Assembly (NCBI RefSeq): GCF_028692895.1
Contig: NZ_JAQUWN010000007.1
Location: forward strand, 20,819 to 84,818
Length of the DNA stretch: 64,000 bases
Direction: 5' to 3'
DNA from: Pseudodesulfovibrio sp.
GTDB lineage: Bacteria > Desulfobacterota > Desulfovibrionia > Desulfovibrionales > Desulfovibrionaceae
Shown: piece by piece, positions 38,309 to 46,728 of the stretch
How positions within the stretch are numbered: position 1 is the first letter of the stretch
How the letters are laid out: every line of letters starts with the position of its first letter
Program-made: the position numbers and the translations under genes
The notes under the pieces: generated by a model
The model's database searches: none
Told to the model about the DNA's origin: nothing
Seen by the model: the letters and a program-made list of their open reading frames with translations, nothing else

Positions 38309-38409
38309 CAGGTTGGCCCGTTTTTTCAGGTGTAATCACGCGCGGTTGTTTCTGATCGGGCGAGACCGGGACCTCCGCCTCGACAGGAGACGTTCCATGG
38401 AGTATGCTC

Positions 38410-38415
38410 TATAAT
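38410..38415 (+). promoter_or_regulatory. Perfect TATAAT -10 box upstream of the HD-GYP gene
   Basis: A perfect -10 hexamer stands 36 nt before the HD-GYP start codon. A TTGACA-like -35 (TCGACA at 38380) is 24 nt away, which is too far for a standard sigma70 promoter. The hexamer at the correct spacing is poor, so an activator may be needed or the match may be chance. Confidence 0.4.
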
Positions 38416-38450
38416 CCAGGCGAATCGCAACGCGGGGGCTGCACCACGGC

Positions 38451-39668
38451 ATGCGCGGAATGATCAGGAAGGTGTCCGTAGAGGACCTTGAGCCCGGGAT
38501 GGAGGTCGTCCAGCTCTCCAGCGAGCTGTGGGAGCACATGCCCAATCTCTACACGCGCCCCGGGCCCATCGAGTCCCGCGAGCAGGTCGAGGTCCTGCTC
38601 CGGGAGGGGTTCAGCCATGCCTTCGTCCGCCTGGACGCCGGGGACGACCGCTCCGCCGAGGACCGGCTGGACCGGCTGGTGGCCGAGCGGACCTTCTCCC
38701 CGCCCATCCGTCCGAGGGTGGCCTTCGAGAAGGAGATCCAGGTGGCGGCCATGGCCTACGAGAACGCCATGGTCCACGCCCGCCGGATCATCACCGACGT
38801 CAAGATGGGCCGCAAGGTGGACTACGAGGCCTCGCTGGAGACCGTGGGCGACATCGTGGAAAGCGCCGTGCGCAATCCGGACACCCTGGTCTGCCTCTCC
38901 AAGCTCTCGACCTACGACGAATACACCTACGCCCATTGCATCAACGTGGCCACCATCTCCGTGGTCTTCGGCGAGTACCTGGGCATGGGCAACGACGAGC
39001 TGATAAACCTGGGCGTGGCAGGCATGATGCACGACCTGGGCAAGACGGCGGTCCCGTCCCGGATCATCAACAAGCGGGCCCGCCTGACCGATCAGGAGTT
39101 CGACGAGGTCAAGCGCCACCCGGAATACGGGTGCCGCATCCTGGAGAAGAACGGCGACGTGCCCGAGGAGGTCCTGGAGGCCGTCCGGCACCACCATGAG
39201 AAGTACAACGGCGCGGGCTATCCCGAGCACCGCGTCAAGCGCGACATCTCGCCCCTGGCCCGGATCATCAGCCTGGCCGACGTCTACGACGCCCTGACCA
39301 GCGACCGATCCTACAAGGACGCCATCCTGCCCAACAAGGCCCTGGCCATCATGTACGGCATGCGCGAGCAGGACTTCGACCCCATGGAGGTCCAGCTCTT
39401 CATCAAGTGCCTGGGCATCTTCCCGGCAGGCAGCCTGGTCAAGCTGAACAACGGGGCCTACGGCGTGGTCTACGAGTCCAACCCGGCCCTGCCGCTCCTG
39501 CCCAAGATCAAGATCATCCTGGACGAGGATCTGCACCCGATCCCCTCGGAACTGGTGGACCTTGCGGCCGAGCAGGCCCTGGGCCACGCCAACCTGGAAA
39601 TCCTCGAATGCGCCGACCCGTCGGCCTACAAGATCAATCTCAAGCCGTATCTCACACGCAAAAGGTAA
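38451..39668 (+). CDS. HD-GYP domain c-di-GMP phosphodiesterase
   Basis: 405 residues, no membrane segment, so cytoplasmic. The N-terminal 110 residues begin with IRKVSVEDLEPGMEVVQLSS, matching the DUF3391-type domain often placed before HD-GYP domains. The HD-GYP domain covers about 140-310: the metal-binding His-Asp pair in MMHDLGKTAVPSRI (H194, D195), then VRHHHEKYNGAGYPEH with the GYP motif at 256-258, then LADVYDALTSDRSYK. All metal ligands I can identify are present, so it is probably an active phosphodiesterase that breaks cyclic di-GMP down to pGpG or GMP. The C-terminal 100 residues resemble the PilZ-free tail common in this family. ATG 38451 is used; the ATG three codons later is also possible. 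A small membrane-anchored protein gene follows after 8 nt. Confidence 0.93.
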   Translation: MRGMIRKVSVEDLEPGMEVVQLSSELWEHMPNLYTRPGPIESREQVEVLLREGFSHAFVRLDAGDDRSAEDRLDRLVAERTFSPPIRPRVAFEKEIQVAAMAYENAMVHARRIITDVKMGRKVDYEASLETVGDIVESAVRNPDTLVCLSKLSTYDEYTYAHCINVATISVVFGEYLGMGNDELINLGVAGMMHDLGKTAVPSRIINKRARLTDQEFDEVKRHPEYGCRILEKNGDVPEEVLEAVRHHHEKYNGAGYPEHRVKRDISPLARIISLADVYDALTSDRSYKDAILPNKALAIMYGMREQDFDPMEVQLFIKCLGIFPAGSLVKLNNGAYGVVYESNPALPLLPKIKIILDEDLHPIPSELVDLAAEQALGHANLEILECADPSAYKINLKPYLTRKR

Positions 39669-39676
39669 TCCATTTC

Positions 39677-40138
39677 ATGTTCGACACCGAAGTATGGGTC
39701 GGTCTGTTTGCACTGACGGCCCTGCTCTATATGGTCAAGTGGTGGCAAGGGAGCCGCAAGGTCAAGGTCTATCGCATCAGTCCCCAGTCCCTGGAGCGGT
39801 CCAAGGAGGTCATGCTCAAGGTCCTGCCCCTGGTGGAGGACGAAAAGGAGTCCGTCCTGGACGCAGGCCGGCTTCCCTATCCCAAGGATACCGTCAAGAG
39901 CGCGGCCAAGATCCTGGCCTATTACTACTGGAAGGAAAACCGGCCCGAGGAGCTGGCCAGGGTCAAGCAATGCTTCATATCCCTCGCCCGCTTCCAGCCC
40001 AGGGGCGAGGACGAGGAGCTGATCGAGCGCCGGGCCCAGCGCGAGAAGAAGCGGCTGGTCCGCGAGCTGGACTACTACCTGACCCACTACCCCTTCAAGG
40101 CGCGCAAGCGGACCATCCCGGCCAAGAAGCAGGGCTAG
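39677..40138 (+). CDS. Membrane-anchored protein of unknown function
   Basis: 153 residues from ATG 39677; the track's longer version begins inside the HD-GYP gene in another frame and is rejected. The first 20 residues (EVWVGLFALTALLYMVKWW) form a single N-terminal membrane anchor, followed by a charged, mainly helical cytoplasmic body rich in Lys, Arg and Glu (SPQSLERSKEVMLKVLPLVEDEKESVLDAG, later RRAQREKKRLVRELDYYLTH). I do not recognise the family. It begins 8 nt after the HD-GYP stop codon and is very likely co-transcribed with it, so a role near the membrane in the same signalling output is possible. Its 3' end overlaps the convergent cysteine-rich gene by 4 nt. Confidence 0.75.
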   Translation: MFDTEVWVGLFALTALLYMVKWWQGSRKVKVYRISPQSLERSKEVMLKVLPLVEDEKESVLDAGRLPYPKDTVKSAAKILAYYYWKENRPEELARVKQCFISLARFQPRGEDEELIERRAQREKKRLVRELDYYLTHYPFKARKRTIPAKKQG

Positions 40139-40461
40139 TCGCCCGCTTCGCCGCGCAGGCGGGCGAACTCCGCCCTCAGCCGTTCCATGATCCGGTCGTA
40201 GCCCGCCGGGGTGTGGGGCAGCAGGCAGGGCGTGCAGTCCTTGACCCCGTTGTCCATGAGGTGCGGCGTGCCGCCGCAGTCCTTCAGGAAATAGAGCGGG
40301 CAGAAGCAGAACAGGCAATTGAAGTCGTCGGGCCGTTTGGTCTTGTGGCAGGGGAAGTAGCGGCAGTCGCGGTTGTTGAAGAAGCGGTGGCTGTTTTCCA
40401 TGGCGGCGGGTCGGCGCGGGGCCTTGGCTGGGGTTTTGTCGGGTCGTGTCCGGTCCGGCAT
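40135..40461 (-). CDS. Cysteine-rich small-domain protein (zf-like, PF04071 type)
   Basis: Up to 108 residues. The conserved part begins at MENSHRFFNNRDCRYFPCHK, and an alternative ATG at 40401 would give the core domain alone. Eight cysteines in C-x4-C, C-x2-C-x-C and C-x2-C arrangements (FNCLFCFCPLY, VKDCTPCLLPH) match the small cysteine-rich 'zf-like' domain, which is presumed to bind a metal and is often found near corrinoid genes; here cobB lies 3.7 kb away. The first 20 residues are basic and Pro/Ala-rich and look non-conserved, so the shorter start is plausible. It is convergent with the preceding gene (4-nt overlap) and 35 nt downstream of the FapA-like gene on the same strand, possibly the last gene of that minus-strand unit. 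The biochemical role is unknown. Confidence 0.78.
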   Translation of the reverse strand: MPDRTRPDKTPAKAPRRPAAMENSHRFFNNRDCRYFPCHKTKRPDDFNCLFCFCPLYFLKDCGGTPHLMDNGVKDCTPCLLPHTPAGYDRIMERLRAEFARLRGEAGD

Positions 40462-40496
40462 ACCCCGAAAGCCGCGCGTCCGGCAATGGGCGCGGC

Positions 40497-42413
40497 TCAG
40501 CGGACCACGATGCCCCGGATCTCTTCATCCCAGTATATGGTGGACGCCTCGGTGCGCGACTTGAAGGTGCGGGTGCGCTGGCCGAACTTGACCGTGGCGC
40601 CGGGGTAGAGGAAGCGCTTGACCCGGATGCGGACGCCCGACAGCTCGGCCTGGCGCTCCATGCCAAGCCGGTCGAGCTCGCGGCTTACCTCGGCGTATGC
40701 CGCAGCCAGCCGCTCCCGGTGGACGAGCAGCTCGGACACGGCCGTGAGCTTGTCCGGCCGGGTCCGGGCCAGAATGGCCTCGGGCGATCCCTTGCCCAGG
40801 GCGTCGTCGATCTTGCGCATGGCCTGCTTGAGGGAAATCCGCTCCCGCACCAGGTCCGAATCCTCCTCCCGGACCAGGAAGACGCCCACGGTGGTGGGCA
40901 CGCCGAGGTCCGAGCCGACCTCGTTGACCTCCATGCCCCTTGCCGCCAGCACCGCGCCGCCCTGGACGATGCCCTGGCCCCTGGTGGCCACGAATTCGCC
41001 GCCCGCCCGGATCAGGGAGTTGGTCGCCTCGTTGGCCACCAGGACGTCGCCTTCGGCGTGGATGATCGCGTTGATCGCGTAGCCCGCCGTGACGTCGCCT
41101 CCGGCCGTGACCCGGCCGCCTTCGGGCATGAGGATGCCCCCGGCCACCTCGACGTTGCCGCCCGCCGTGACCGTGGCGCTCTCCACAGAGCCGCTCACGA
41201 AGATGTGCCCCGGGGCCGTGACCCGGAACCCGGCCAGGATGTTGCCCCGGATCTTGACCGACCCCTCTTCCACGTCCACGTTGCCCGACCCCAGGTCCAC
41301 ATTGCCGTTGATGACCAGGCACTCGGTGACCGAGAGCACGCCGCGCTCCATGACCACCACCCCGGCGGCCCTGGCCTGGAAGGTGGCGCCGTCGTCCAGG
41401 CGGGTGACGTTGTCCCCGGCGTGGAGGACCAGCTCCCGCCCGGCGTGCGCGGGGATGGTCTTGCCGTAGAGGTCGATGCCGCCCTCGCCCTGGGTGGGCG
41501 GGTGCAGCCGGCCGATGGCCTGGCCGGGCGCGACCATGGGGAACGAGCCCCGGTCGCGGAAGTCCAGGCGGCCGTGCGCGTCCTCGATGCCCGCGGTCTC
41601 TCGGGTGGAGACCAGGTATTCCAGCCAGCCGTCGCGGCCCGGCACGGGGTAGCGGCCACGGGTCACCACCTGGTCGGGCAGGACGCCCTCGCGCGCGCCG
41701 GCTTCGGCCAGCAGTCTGGCCAGGCGGGCGGCGTCGATGCCGATGGCGACGCCCAGGTCGCGCAGCTCCTTTTCCAGCCGCTCGGGCGTGAGGGGATCGC
41801 CCCGGAAGTCGCGGGCGTGCACCGCGCCGGTGACGGTGATGGCGTCCTCGGAAATGTGCGGGATGGGGTCTACGCGCAGCTCGCCGTCGCGCAGCCGGGC
41901 CAGCCCCCAGACGCGGGAGACGAAGGCCTCTTCGGCCGCGTCGAAGTCCACGTTCTCGCCGGGCCGGACCTCCACGATCTCGGGCGTGAATTTTCCTTTG
42001 GGCTTCAGGACCCGGCCGTCGATGGTCCGGCCGTTTTCGGCGGACCGGGCCTTGCGCAGCCGGGCGAAGCGGTCGCCGGGAAAGACCGGGAAGTCCAGGT
42101 TGCCCAGGGCCGTGAGCGAACCGTCGCGCGGTTCCTGGGCGGGTATGCCCCGGACCAGGGTGATGCGCCTGATCTCGCCGTGGCGGCGGATGGCGTCCAC
42201 CACCTGGCGGGCCGCCTCCTCGTCCACGGGCAGGTCCACCCCTGCCTCGGCCACCTGGCGCACGAGCAGCGCGACCGAGGGCTCCTCGCCGCCCCGGGGC
42301 GGGAAGTAGCGGCTCACGCCGAGCTTCATGCCGTCCTCGGAGAGGGAAAAACGGAACCGGGCGTCCTCGGCGCCGGGGGTTGGGCTGTCTGGGGTCGGGG
42401 TTTCGTCGGCCAT
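40497..42413 (-). CDS. FapA family (DUF342) protein
   Basis: 638 residues from ATG 42413, preceded by AGGA 4 nt upstream. The track's 1088-residue version simply extends the frame through the neighbouring gene. The N-terminal half contains the FapA/DUF342 N-terminal region (GRTIDGRVLKPKGKFTPE, EDAITVTGAVHARDFRGDPLTPE). The middle carries the hallmark beta-helix: short repeating rungs such as VINGNVDLGSGNVDVEEGSVKIRG, ESATVTAGGNVEVAGGI, AIIHAEGDVLVANEAT. The C-terminus is a helical coiled-coil (VHRERLAAAYAEVSRELDRLGMERQ) followed by RIRVKRFLYPGATVKFG. Proteins of this family are cytoplasmic, and some are linked to flagellar assembly or polar organisation, but the function is not settled. It lies 117 nt downstream of the BPL_N-like gene on the same strand. 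Confidence 0.88.
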   Translation of the reverse strand: MADETPTPDSPTPGAEDARFRFSLSEDGMKLGVSRYFPPRGGEEPSVALLVRQVAEAGVDLPVDEEAARQVVDAIRRHGEIRRITLVRGIPAQEPRDGSLTALGNLDFPVFPGDRFARLRKARSAENGRTIDGRVLKPKGKFTPEIVEVRPGENVDFDAAEEAFVSRVWGLARLRDGELRVDPIPHISEDAITVTGAVHARDFRGDPLTPERLEKELRDLGVAIGIDAARLARLLAEAGAREGVLPDQVVTRGRYPVPGRDGWLEYLVSTRETAGIEDAHGRLDFRDRGSFPMVAPGQAIGRLHPPTQGEGGIDLYGKTIPAHAGRELVLHAGDNVTRLDDGATFQARAAGVVVMERGVLSVTECLVINGNVDLGSGNVDVEEGSVKIRGNILAGFRVTAPGHIFVSGSVESATVTAGGNVEVAGGILMPEGGRVTAGGDVTAGYAINAIIHAEGDVLVANEATNSLIRAGGEFVATRGQGIVQGGAVLAARGMEVNEVGSDLGVPTTVGVFLVREEDSDLVRERISLKQAMRKIDDALGKGSPEAILARTRPDKLTAVSELLVHRERLAAAYAEVSRELDRLGMERQAELSGVRIRVKRFLYPGATVKFGQRTRTFKSRTEASTIYWDEEIRGIVVR

Positions 42414-42529
42414 GGCTTCCTGGTGGCGAAAGGGTATGGCGAAACGGACGGCGGGCGGCGCGCCTCCGGTCTCATTCCGCCAGGAGGCGGAATAGCACAG
42501 GGGGGGGCCGCAAGGCAACTGACCGGGGG

Positions 42530-43783
42530 TCAGCCGTCGCGGCCGGGGGAGAGCCGCCAGAACAGCTCCTCGAGCAGGGCGGAGAGGTCGGCGGAGAGCC
42601 CGCCCGGCTCGGGCGGCACGCCGAACAGGGCGGCGCGCTGCTCCCTCAGCCCTTGCTGGGACACGGCCTCCGGGTCGGAGTGGAACACGGTCATGGCCAG
42701 GCGTTCGGCCAGCAGGTAGCCCGAGAGCCCGCCCGTGAAGAGCTCCATGAGCACCTTGAACCGGTCGCGGTGCCGGTGCCAGAAGGCCACGGCGTCGTCG
42801 CCGGGCCGGGCGGCCATGGCCTCGCAGACGAGCGAGTAGAGGGAGTTGATGCCCGCGCCGGGGATGCCGCGCCGCCAGCCCAACAGCCAGGGGTTGCGCC
42901 AGAAGAGCAGGAAGTGGCTGGTGCCGGTCTCGATGATCCGCTCCATGGCCGCCCGCGCCTCGGCCAGGACCGGATCGTCCCAGGACACGGGCCGCGCGGC
43001 CACGTCCCAGGCGGGCACCGGCCCGCCTTCGAGGGGCTCGTCCAGGGCGCGCTCCAGCAGGTGGAGCAGCCAGCGGTTGGCGTCCGGGGAGGCCGGGGTC
43101 TCCAGGTGGGCGTAGCTCAGGATGACGCGGCCCGCGCCGAAGCCGTTCTCGGCCACGCAGGGCTGGCCCCGCATGAAGTCGGGGCTGAGCTGGATGCCGT
43201 AGAGGTGCTCCCAGTCCGCGGTGGTTCCCTTGGGCAGGGACGCCAGGTGCAGGTCCGCCACCCAGAAGTCCGGGCCGGGCGCGCCGTAGCTGGCCAGGGT
43301 GGTGACGCCGTCCGCCGCCGGGTCGAACCGTCCGGGCCACCACACGGGCAGCATGGCCGTGGCCCCCAGGTCGTCCGGCACCAGGGGATGGCCCGCGGTC
43401 AGGGCGACCTCCACGTGGCCGGAGAGGAAATGGTGCAGCCGGTTTTGGTAGCCCTTGCGCGTCCAGGGGGAAAGGCCCAGGCCGGACCGGCCGGTCAGGG
43501 CCAGGCCCGCGCCGCCGCAAAATCCCAGGTAGGTCCCGCCCCTGTCCACGAAGTCGCGGATGGCTGCCATGCCCGCCGGGCCCAGCCGGTCCGCCTTGCC
43601 CCTGGCCCGGCCGCCGGGCACGATGAGCAGGGCCGGTGGCTCGCCGGACTTGCCTCCGAGCACGCCATCGGCTATCTCTGTGCCACGCACGAGACGATGC
43701 GGTATGGCCCACGCCGTCAGGGCGCGGGCGACCAGCAGTCCCCAGAAATGCGATTCGTCCCAATACACGTGGATGCTTGACAT
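42530..43783 (-). CDS. BPL_N (biotin-protein-ligase N-terminal, GATase-like) domain protein
   Basis: 417 residues from ATG 43783 (MSSIHVYWDESHFWG), preceded by AAGAGAG. The track's start at 43927 adds a non-conserved 48 residues. The N-terminal half follows the type-1 glutamine-amidotransferase-like fold: ALLIVPGGRARG, then the nucleophile-elbow-like GGTYLGFCGGAGLAL, matching the BPL_N family named from eukaryotic biotin ligases. A later motif, GRVILSYAHLETPAS, corresponds to the region that carries the histidine in related enzymes. The C-terminal 150 residues are helical and unrecognised. A Cys-His pair is present, but activity is unknown, and no biotin gene lies nearby. It is divergent from valS, with about 143 nt between start codons. 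Not a biotin ligase itself. Confidence 0.75.
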   Translation of the reverse strand: MSSIHVYWDESHFWGLLVARALTAWAIPHRLVRGTEIADGVLGGKSGEPPALLIVPGGRARGKADRLGPAGMAAIRDFVDRGGTYLGFCGGAGLALTGRSGLGLSPWTRKGYQNRLHHFLSGHVEVALTAGHPLVPDDLGATAMLPVWWPGRFDPAADGVTTLASYGAPGPDFWVADLHLASLPKGTTADWEHLYGIQLSPDFMRGQPCVAENGFGAGRVILSYAHLETPASPDANRWLLHLLERALDEPLEGGPVPAWDVAARPVSWDDPVLAEARAAMERIIETGTSHFLLFWRNPWLLGWRRGIPGAGINSLYSLVCEAMAARPGDDAVAFWHRHRDRFKVLMELFTGGLSGYLLAERLAMTVFHSDPEAVSQQGLREQRAALFGVPPEPGGLSADLSALLEELFWRLSPGRDG

Positions 43784-43794
43784 ACTCGGCTCTC

Positions 43795-43821
43795 TTGACA
43801 AGGGTAGTCCGACGCTATCAA
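43795..43821 (+). promoter_or_regulatory. Candidate valS promoter
   Basis: A perfect -35 hexamer TTGACA is followed after 15 nt by TATCAA, a short spacing for sigma70. It lies in the divergent region between the BPL_N-like gene and valS, about 105 nt upstream of the valS start codon. It could be a weak but real promoter. Confidence 0.4.
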
Positions 43822-43926
43822 AGGCTTGCGCCAAAGCGCAAGCGTAACCACACGAAATTTCAGGCCGTCGGGGGAGGCAGGGAGCCAACGCCCGCCGGAC
43901 GAGCCGATAAAAGGAAGGAAATCTCA

Positions 43927-46593
43927 ATGTCTCGCAAAGAGCTGGCCAAGGCCTACGAGCCCTGGGATGTCGAGGAAAAGTGGGAAACCCACTGGGAAGA
44001 GGAGAAGACGTTCACGCCCGACCCCGATGGTCCGGGCGAGCCCTATTCCATCGTCATCCCGCCGCCCAACGTCACCGGCGTCCTGCACATGGGCCACGCC
44101 CTGAACCAGACCCTGATGGACATCCTGTGCCGCTACAACCGGCAGAAGGGCAGGAACGTCCTGTGGGTGCCCGGCACGGACCACGCTGGCATCGCCACCC
44201 AGAACGTGGTTGAGCGCCAGCTCAAGGCCGAGGGCCTGACCCGCCACGACCTGGGCCGCGAGAAGTTCATCGAGCGCGTCTGGCAGTGGAAGCAGGAGAA
44301 GGGCGACCACATCTTCAAGCAGATCCGCCGCATCGGCGCGTCCGTGGACTGGACCCGCGAGTGCTTCACCTTTGACGAGCAGCGCGCCCGGGCCGTGCGC
44401 GAGGTCTTTGTCCGGCTCTACGAGCAGGGGCTGATCTACAAGGGCAACTACATCATCAACTGGTGCAACCGCTGCCACACCGCCCTGGCCGACGACGAGG
44501 TCGAGCACGAGCCGCGTCCCGGCCATCTCTACCACATCAAGTACCCCCTGGCCGACGGCTCGGGCGAGCTCGTGGTGGCCACCACCCGGCCCGAGACCAT
44601 GCTCGGCGACACGGCCATCGCCGTGAACCCCGAGGACGACCGCTTCAACCACCTCATCGGCAAGGAGGCGATCCTCCCGCTGGTGGGCCGCAAGCTGCCG
44701 ATCATCGGCGACAAGTACGTGGACATGGAGTTCGGCACCGGCTGCCTCAAGGTCACGCCCGCCCACGACATGAACGACTGGGAACTCGGGCGCAAGCACG
44801 GCCTGGAGGTGCTGCCCATCCTGGACGAGGACGGCAACGTCAACGAGAACGCGCCCGAGCGCTATCGCGGCCTGCACAAGGAAGAGGCGCGCACCGTCAT
44901 CTGCACCGACCTCAAGGAGCAGGGCTTCCTGGTGGACATCCAGGAGCACGACCACTCCGTGGGCGCGTGCTACCGCTGCAAGTCCGTCATCGAGCCCCAC
45001 GTCTCCACCCAGTGGTTCGTGTCCATGAAGCCCCTGGCCGAGAAGGCGCGGGCCGCCGTGCCGTCCAGGACCCAGATCTTTCCCGAGCACTGGACCAAGA
45101 CCTACTACGACTGGCTGGACAACATCCGCGACTGGTGCATCTCGCGCCAGATATGGTGGGGCCACCGCATCCCGGCCTGGACCTGCGAGAAGTGCGGGGC
45201 GCTGACCGTGTCCGTCGACGACCCGTCCGCCTGCTCCTCTTGCGGCTCCAAGAACATCGTCCAGGAAGAGGACGTGCTCGACACCTGGTTCTCCTCCGCC
45301 CTGTGGCCGTTCTCGACCATGGGCTGGCCGGACGACACCGCCGAGCTGCGCAAGTTCTACCCGACCTCCTGCCTGGTCACCGGGTTCGACATCCTGTTCT
45401 TCTGGGTGGCGCGCATGATGATGATGGGCCTCCAGTTCATGGAGGACGTCCCGTTCCATCACGTCTACATCCACGCCCTGGTCCGCGACGAGTTCGGCAA
45501 GAAGATGTCCAAGTCCACGGGCAACGTCATCGACCCGCTGGACATGGTGGACAAGTACGGGGCCGACGCCCTGCGCTTCACCCTGACCAGCTTCGCGGCC
45601 ATGGGCCGGGACATCAAGCTCTCGGAGCAGCGCATCGAGGGCTACAAGCACTTCATGAACAAGATATGGAACGCGGCCCGGTTCTCGCTGATGAACCTGC
45701 CCGACGTCATCCCGGCCGAGGACGTGACCAAGGCCGAGGGGCTGGCGGACCGCTGGATTCTGCACCGGCTGGAGGAGGTCAAGGCGGAGGTCGCCTCGGC
45801 CACCGAGGAGTATCGGTTCAACGAGATCGCCCAGATCCTCTACAAGTTCATCTGGTCCGAGTTCTGCGACTGGTACCTGGAGATGATAAAGCCCGCGCTC
45901 TACGGCGAGGACGAGGCCGCCAAGGCCCGGACCCAGGCCGTGCTCTGGACCGTGCTCTCCGAGACCCTGGTCCTGCTCCACCCGGTCACCCCGTTCATCA
46001 CCCAGGAGATCTGGTCCGTGCTGCCGCGCCCCGAGGGCGACGACCGCAGCGAGGACATCGCCACCCTGGCCTATCCCGGACGGCGCGAGGGCTGCCTCGA
46101 CCCGGCGGTCGTGGGCCAGATGGAGCTGTTCATGGGCGTGGTTTCCGGCATCCGCAACATCCGCACCGAGCTGCTCATCGAGCCCGCCAAGAAGCTCGAC
46201 CTGCTGGTGCGCACGGTCGGCCCGGAGGACGAGGCCGTGCTCACGGACAACGTGGGCCTGATCCGTGCCCTGGCCCGGGTGGAGAACGTGACCATCGGCC
46301 CGGACGTCAAGGGGCCGCACGCCTCGGGCGCGGCCGTGGTCCGGGGCAACGAGCTCTCGGTGCCGCTCAAGGGCGTGGTGGACTTCGAGTCCGAGATCGC
46401 CCGGCTGGACAAGAACCTGGCCAAGCTGGAGAAGACCATGAAGGGCGTCTCCGGCAAGCTGGGCAACCCCGGCTTCGTCAACAACGCCCCGGCCGAGGTG
46501 GTCGAGGGCGAGAAGAATAAGCTCGCCGGGATGGAAGAGGAAAAGGCCAAGCTCGCCCAGCTCAAGGCCCGGCTCGAGAGCGTGATGGAATAA
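43927..46593 (+). CDS. valS: Valyl-tRNA synthetase
   Basis: 888-residue class I aminoacyl-tRNA synthetase that charges tRNA-Val in the cytoplasm. ATG 43927 follows AAGGAAGG, 10 nt upstream; the track's 985-residue version is an upstream extension. Motifs: PPPNVTGVLHMGHAL with the HIGH-type HMGH at 54-57; the editing (CP1) domain in the first half, including the family text TTRPETMLGDTAIAV; WWGHRIPAW; the KMSKS loop at 526-530 (KKMSKSTGNVIDPLD); the anticodon-binding helical domain about 640-790; and a C-terminal coiled-coil (about 820-888, SEIARLDKNLAKLEKTMKG) that contacts tRNA. Length and domain order are normal for bacterial ValRS. It is followed by an inverted repeat and an Abi_2-like gene. 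Confidence 0.98.
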   Translation: MSRKELAKAYEPWDVEEKWETHWEEEKTFTPDPDGPGEPYSIVIPPPNVTGVLHMGHALNQTLMDILCRYNRQKGRNVLWVPGTDHAGIATQNVVERQLKAEGLTRHDLGREKFIERVWQWKQEKGDHIFKQIRRIGASVDWTRECFTFDEQRARAVREVFVRLYEQGLIYKGNYIINWCNRCHTALADDEVEHEPRPGHLYHIKYPLADGSGELVVATTRPETMLGDTAIAVNPEDDRFNHLIGKEAILPLVGRKLPIIGDKYVDMEFGTGCLKVTPAHDMNDWELGRKHGLEVLPILDEDGNVNENAPERYRGLHKEEARTVICTDLKEQGFLVDIQEHDHSVGACYRCKSVIEPHVSTQWFVSMKPLAEKARAAVPSRTQIFPEHWTKTYYDWLDNIRDWCISRQIWWGHRIPAWTCEKCGALTVSVDDPSACSSCGSKNIVQEEDVLDTWFSSALWPFSTMGWPDDTAELRKFYPTSCLVTGFDILFFWVARMMMMGLQFMEDVPFHHVYIHALVRDEFGKKMSKSTGNVIDPLDMVDKYGADALRFTLTSFAAMGRDIKLSEQRIEGYKHFMNKIWNAARFSLMNLPDVIPAEDVTKAEGLADRWILHRLEEVKAEVASATEEYRFNEIAQILYKFIWSEFCDWYLEMIKPALYGEDEAAKARTQAVLWTVLSETLVLLHPVTPFITQEIWSVLPRPEGDDRSEDIATLAYPGRREGCLDPAVVGQMELFMGVVSGIRNIRTELLIEPAKKLDLLVRTVGPEDEAVLTDNVGLIRALARVENVTIGPDVKGPHASGAAVVRGNELSVPLKGVVDFESEIARLDKNLAKLEKTMKGVSGKLGNPGFVNNAPAEVVEGEKNKLAGMEEEKAKLAQLKARLESVME

Positions 46594-46624
46594 AAAAACG
46601 AAGCCCCTCCGGAGAGGGGCTTCG
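46592..46624 (-). terminator. Inverted repeat downstream of valS with the T-tract on the minus strand
   Basis: A stem CGAAGCCCCTC/GAGGGGCTTCG (loop CGGA) begins a few bases after the valS stop. The run of seven A lies before the stem, so a classical terminator with a U-tract reads on the minus strand; reading on +, the stem is followed by CATTGAAC, not Ts. It may still end valS transcription weakly. Confidence 0.6.
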
Positions 46625-46728
46625 CATTGAACCTTGAGGACGTCACCGGCTGGAACCGGGAGGGGTTTCTCTCAAGGACAGCAAGGCAGATATATACATC
46701 CCGGCGGGAAAAGGCAAGACGTTTGGGC

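Noticed and set aside
40497-43763. 1088-residue minus-strand ORF as a fusion of BPL_N-like and FapA-like proteins
   Set aside because: The upstream half is a shadow of the BPL_N-like gene in another frame. FapA similarity begins at ATG 42413 with a ribosome-binding site.
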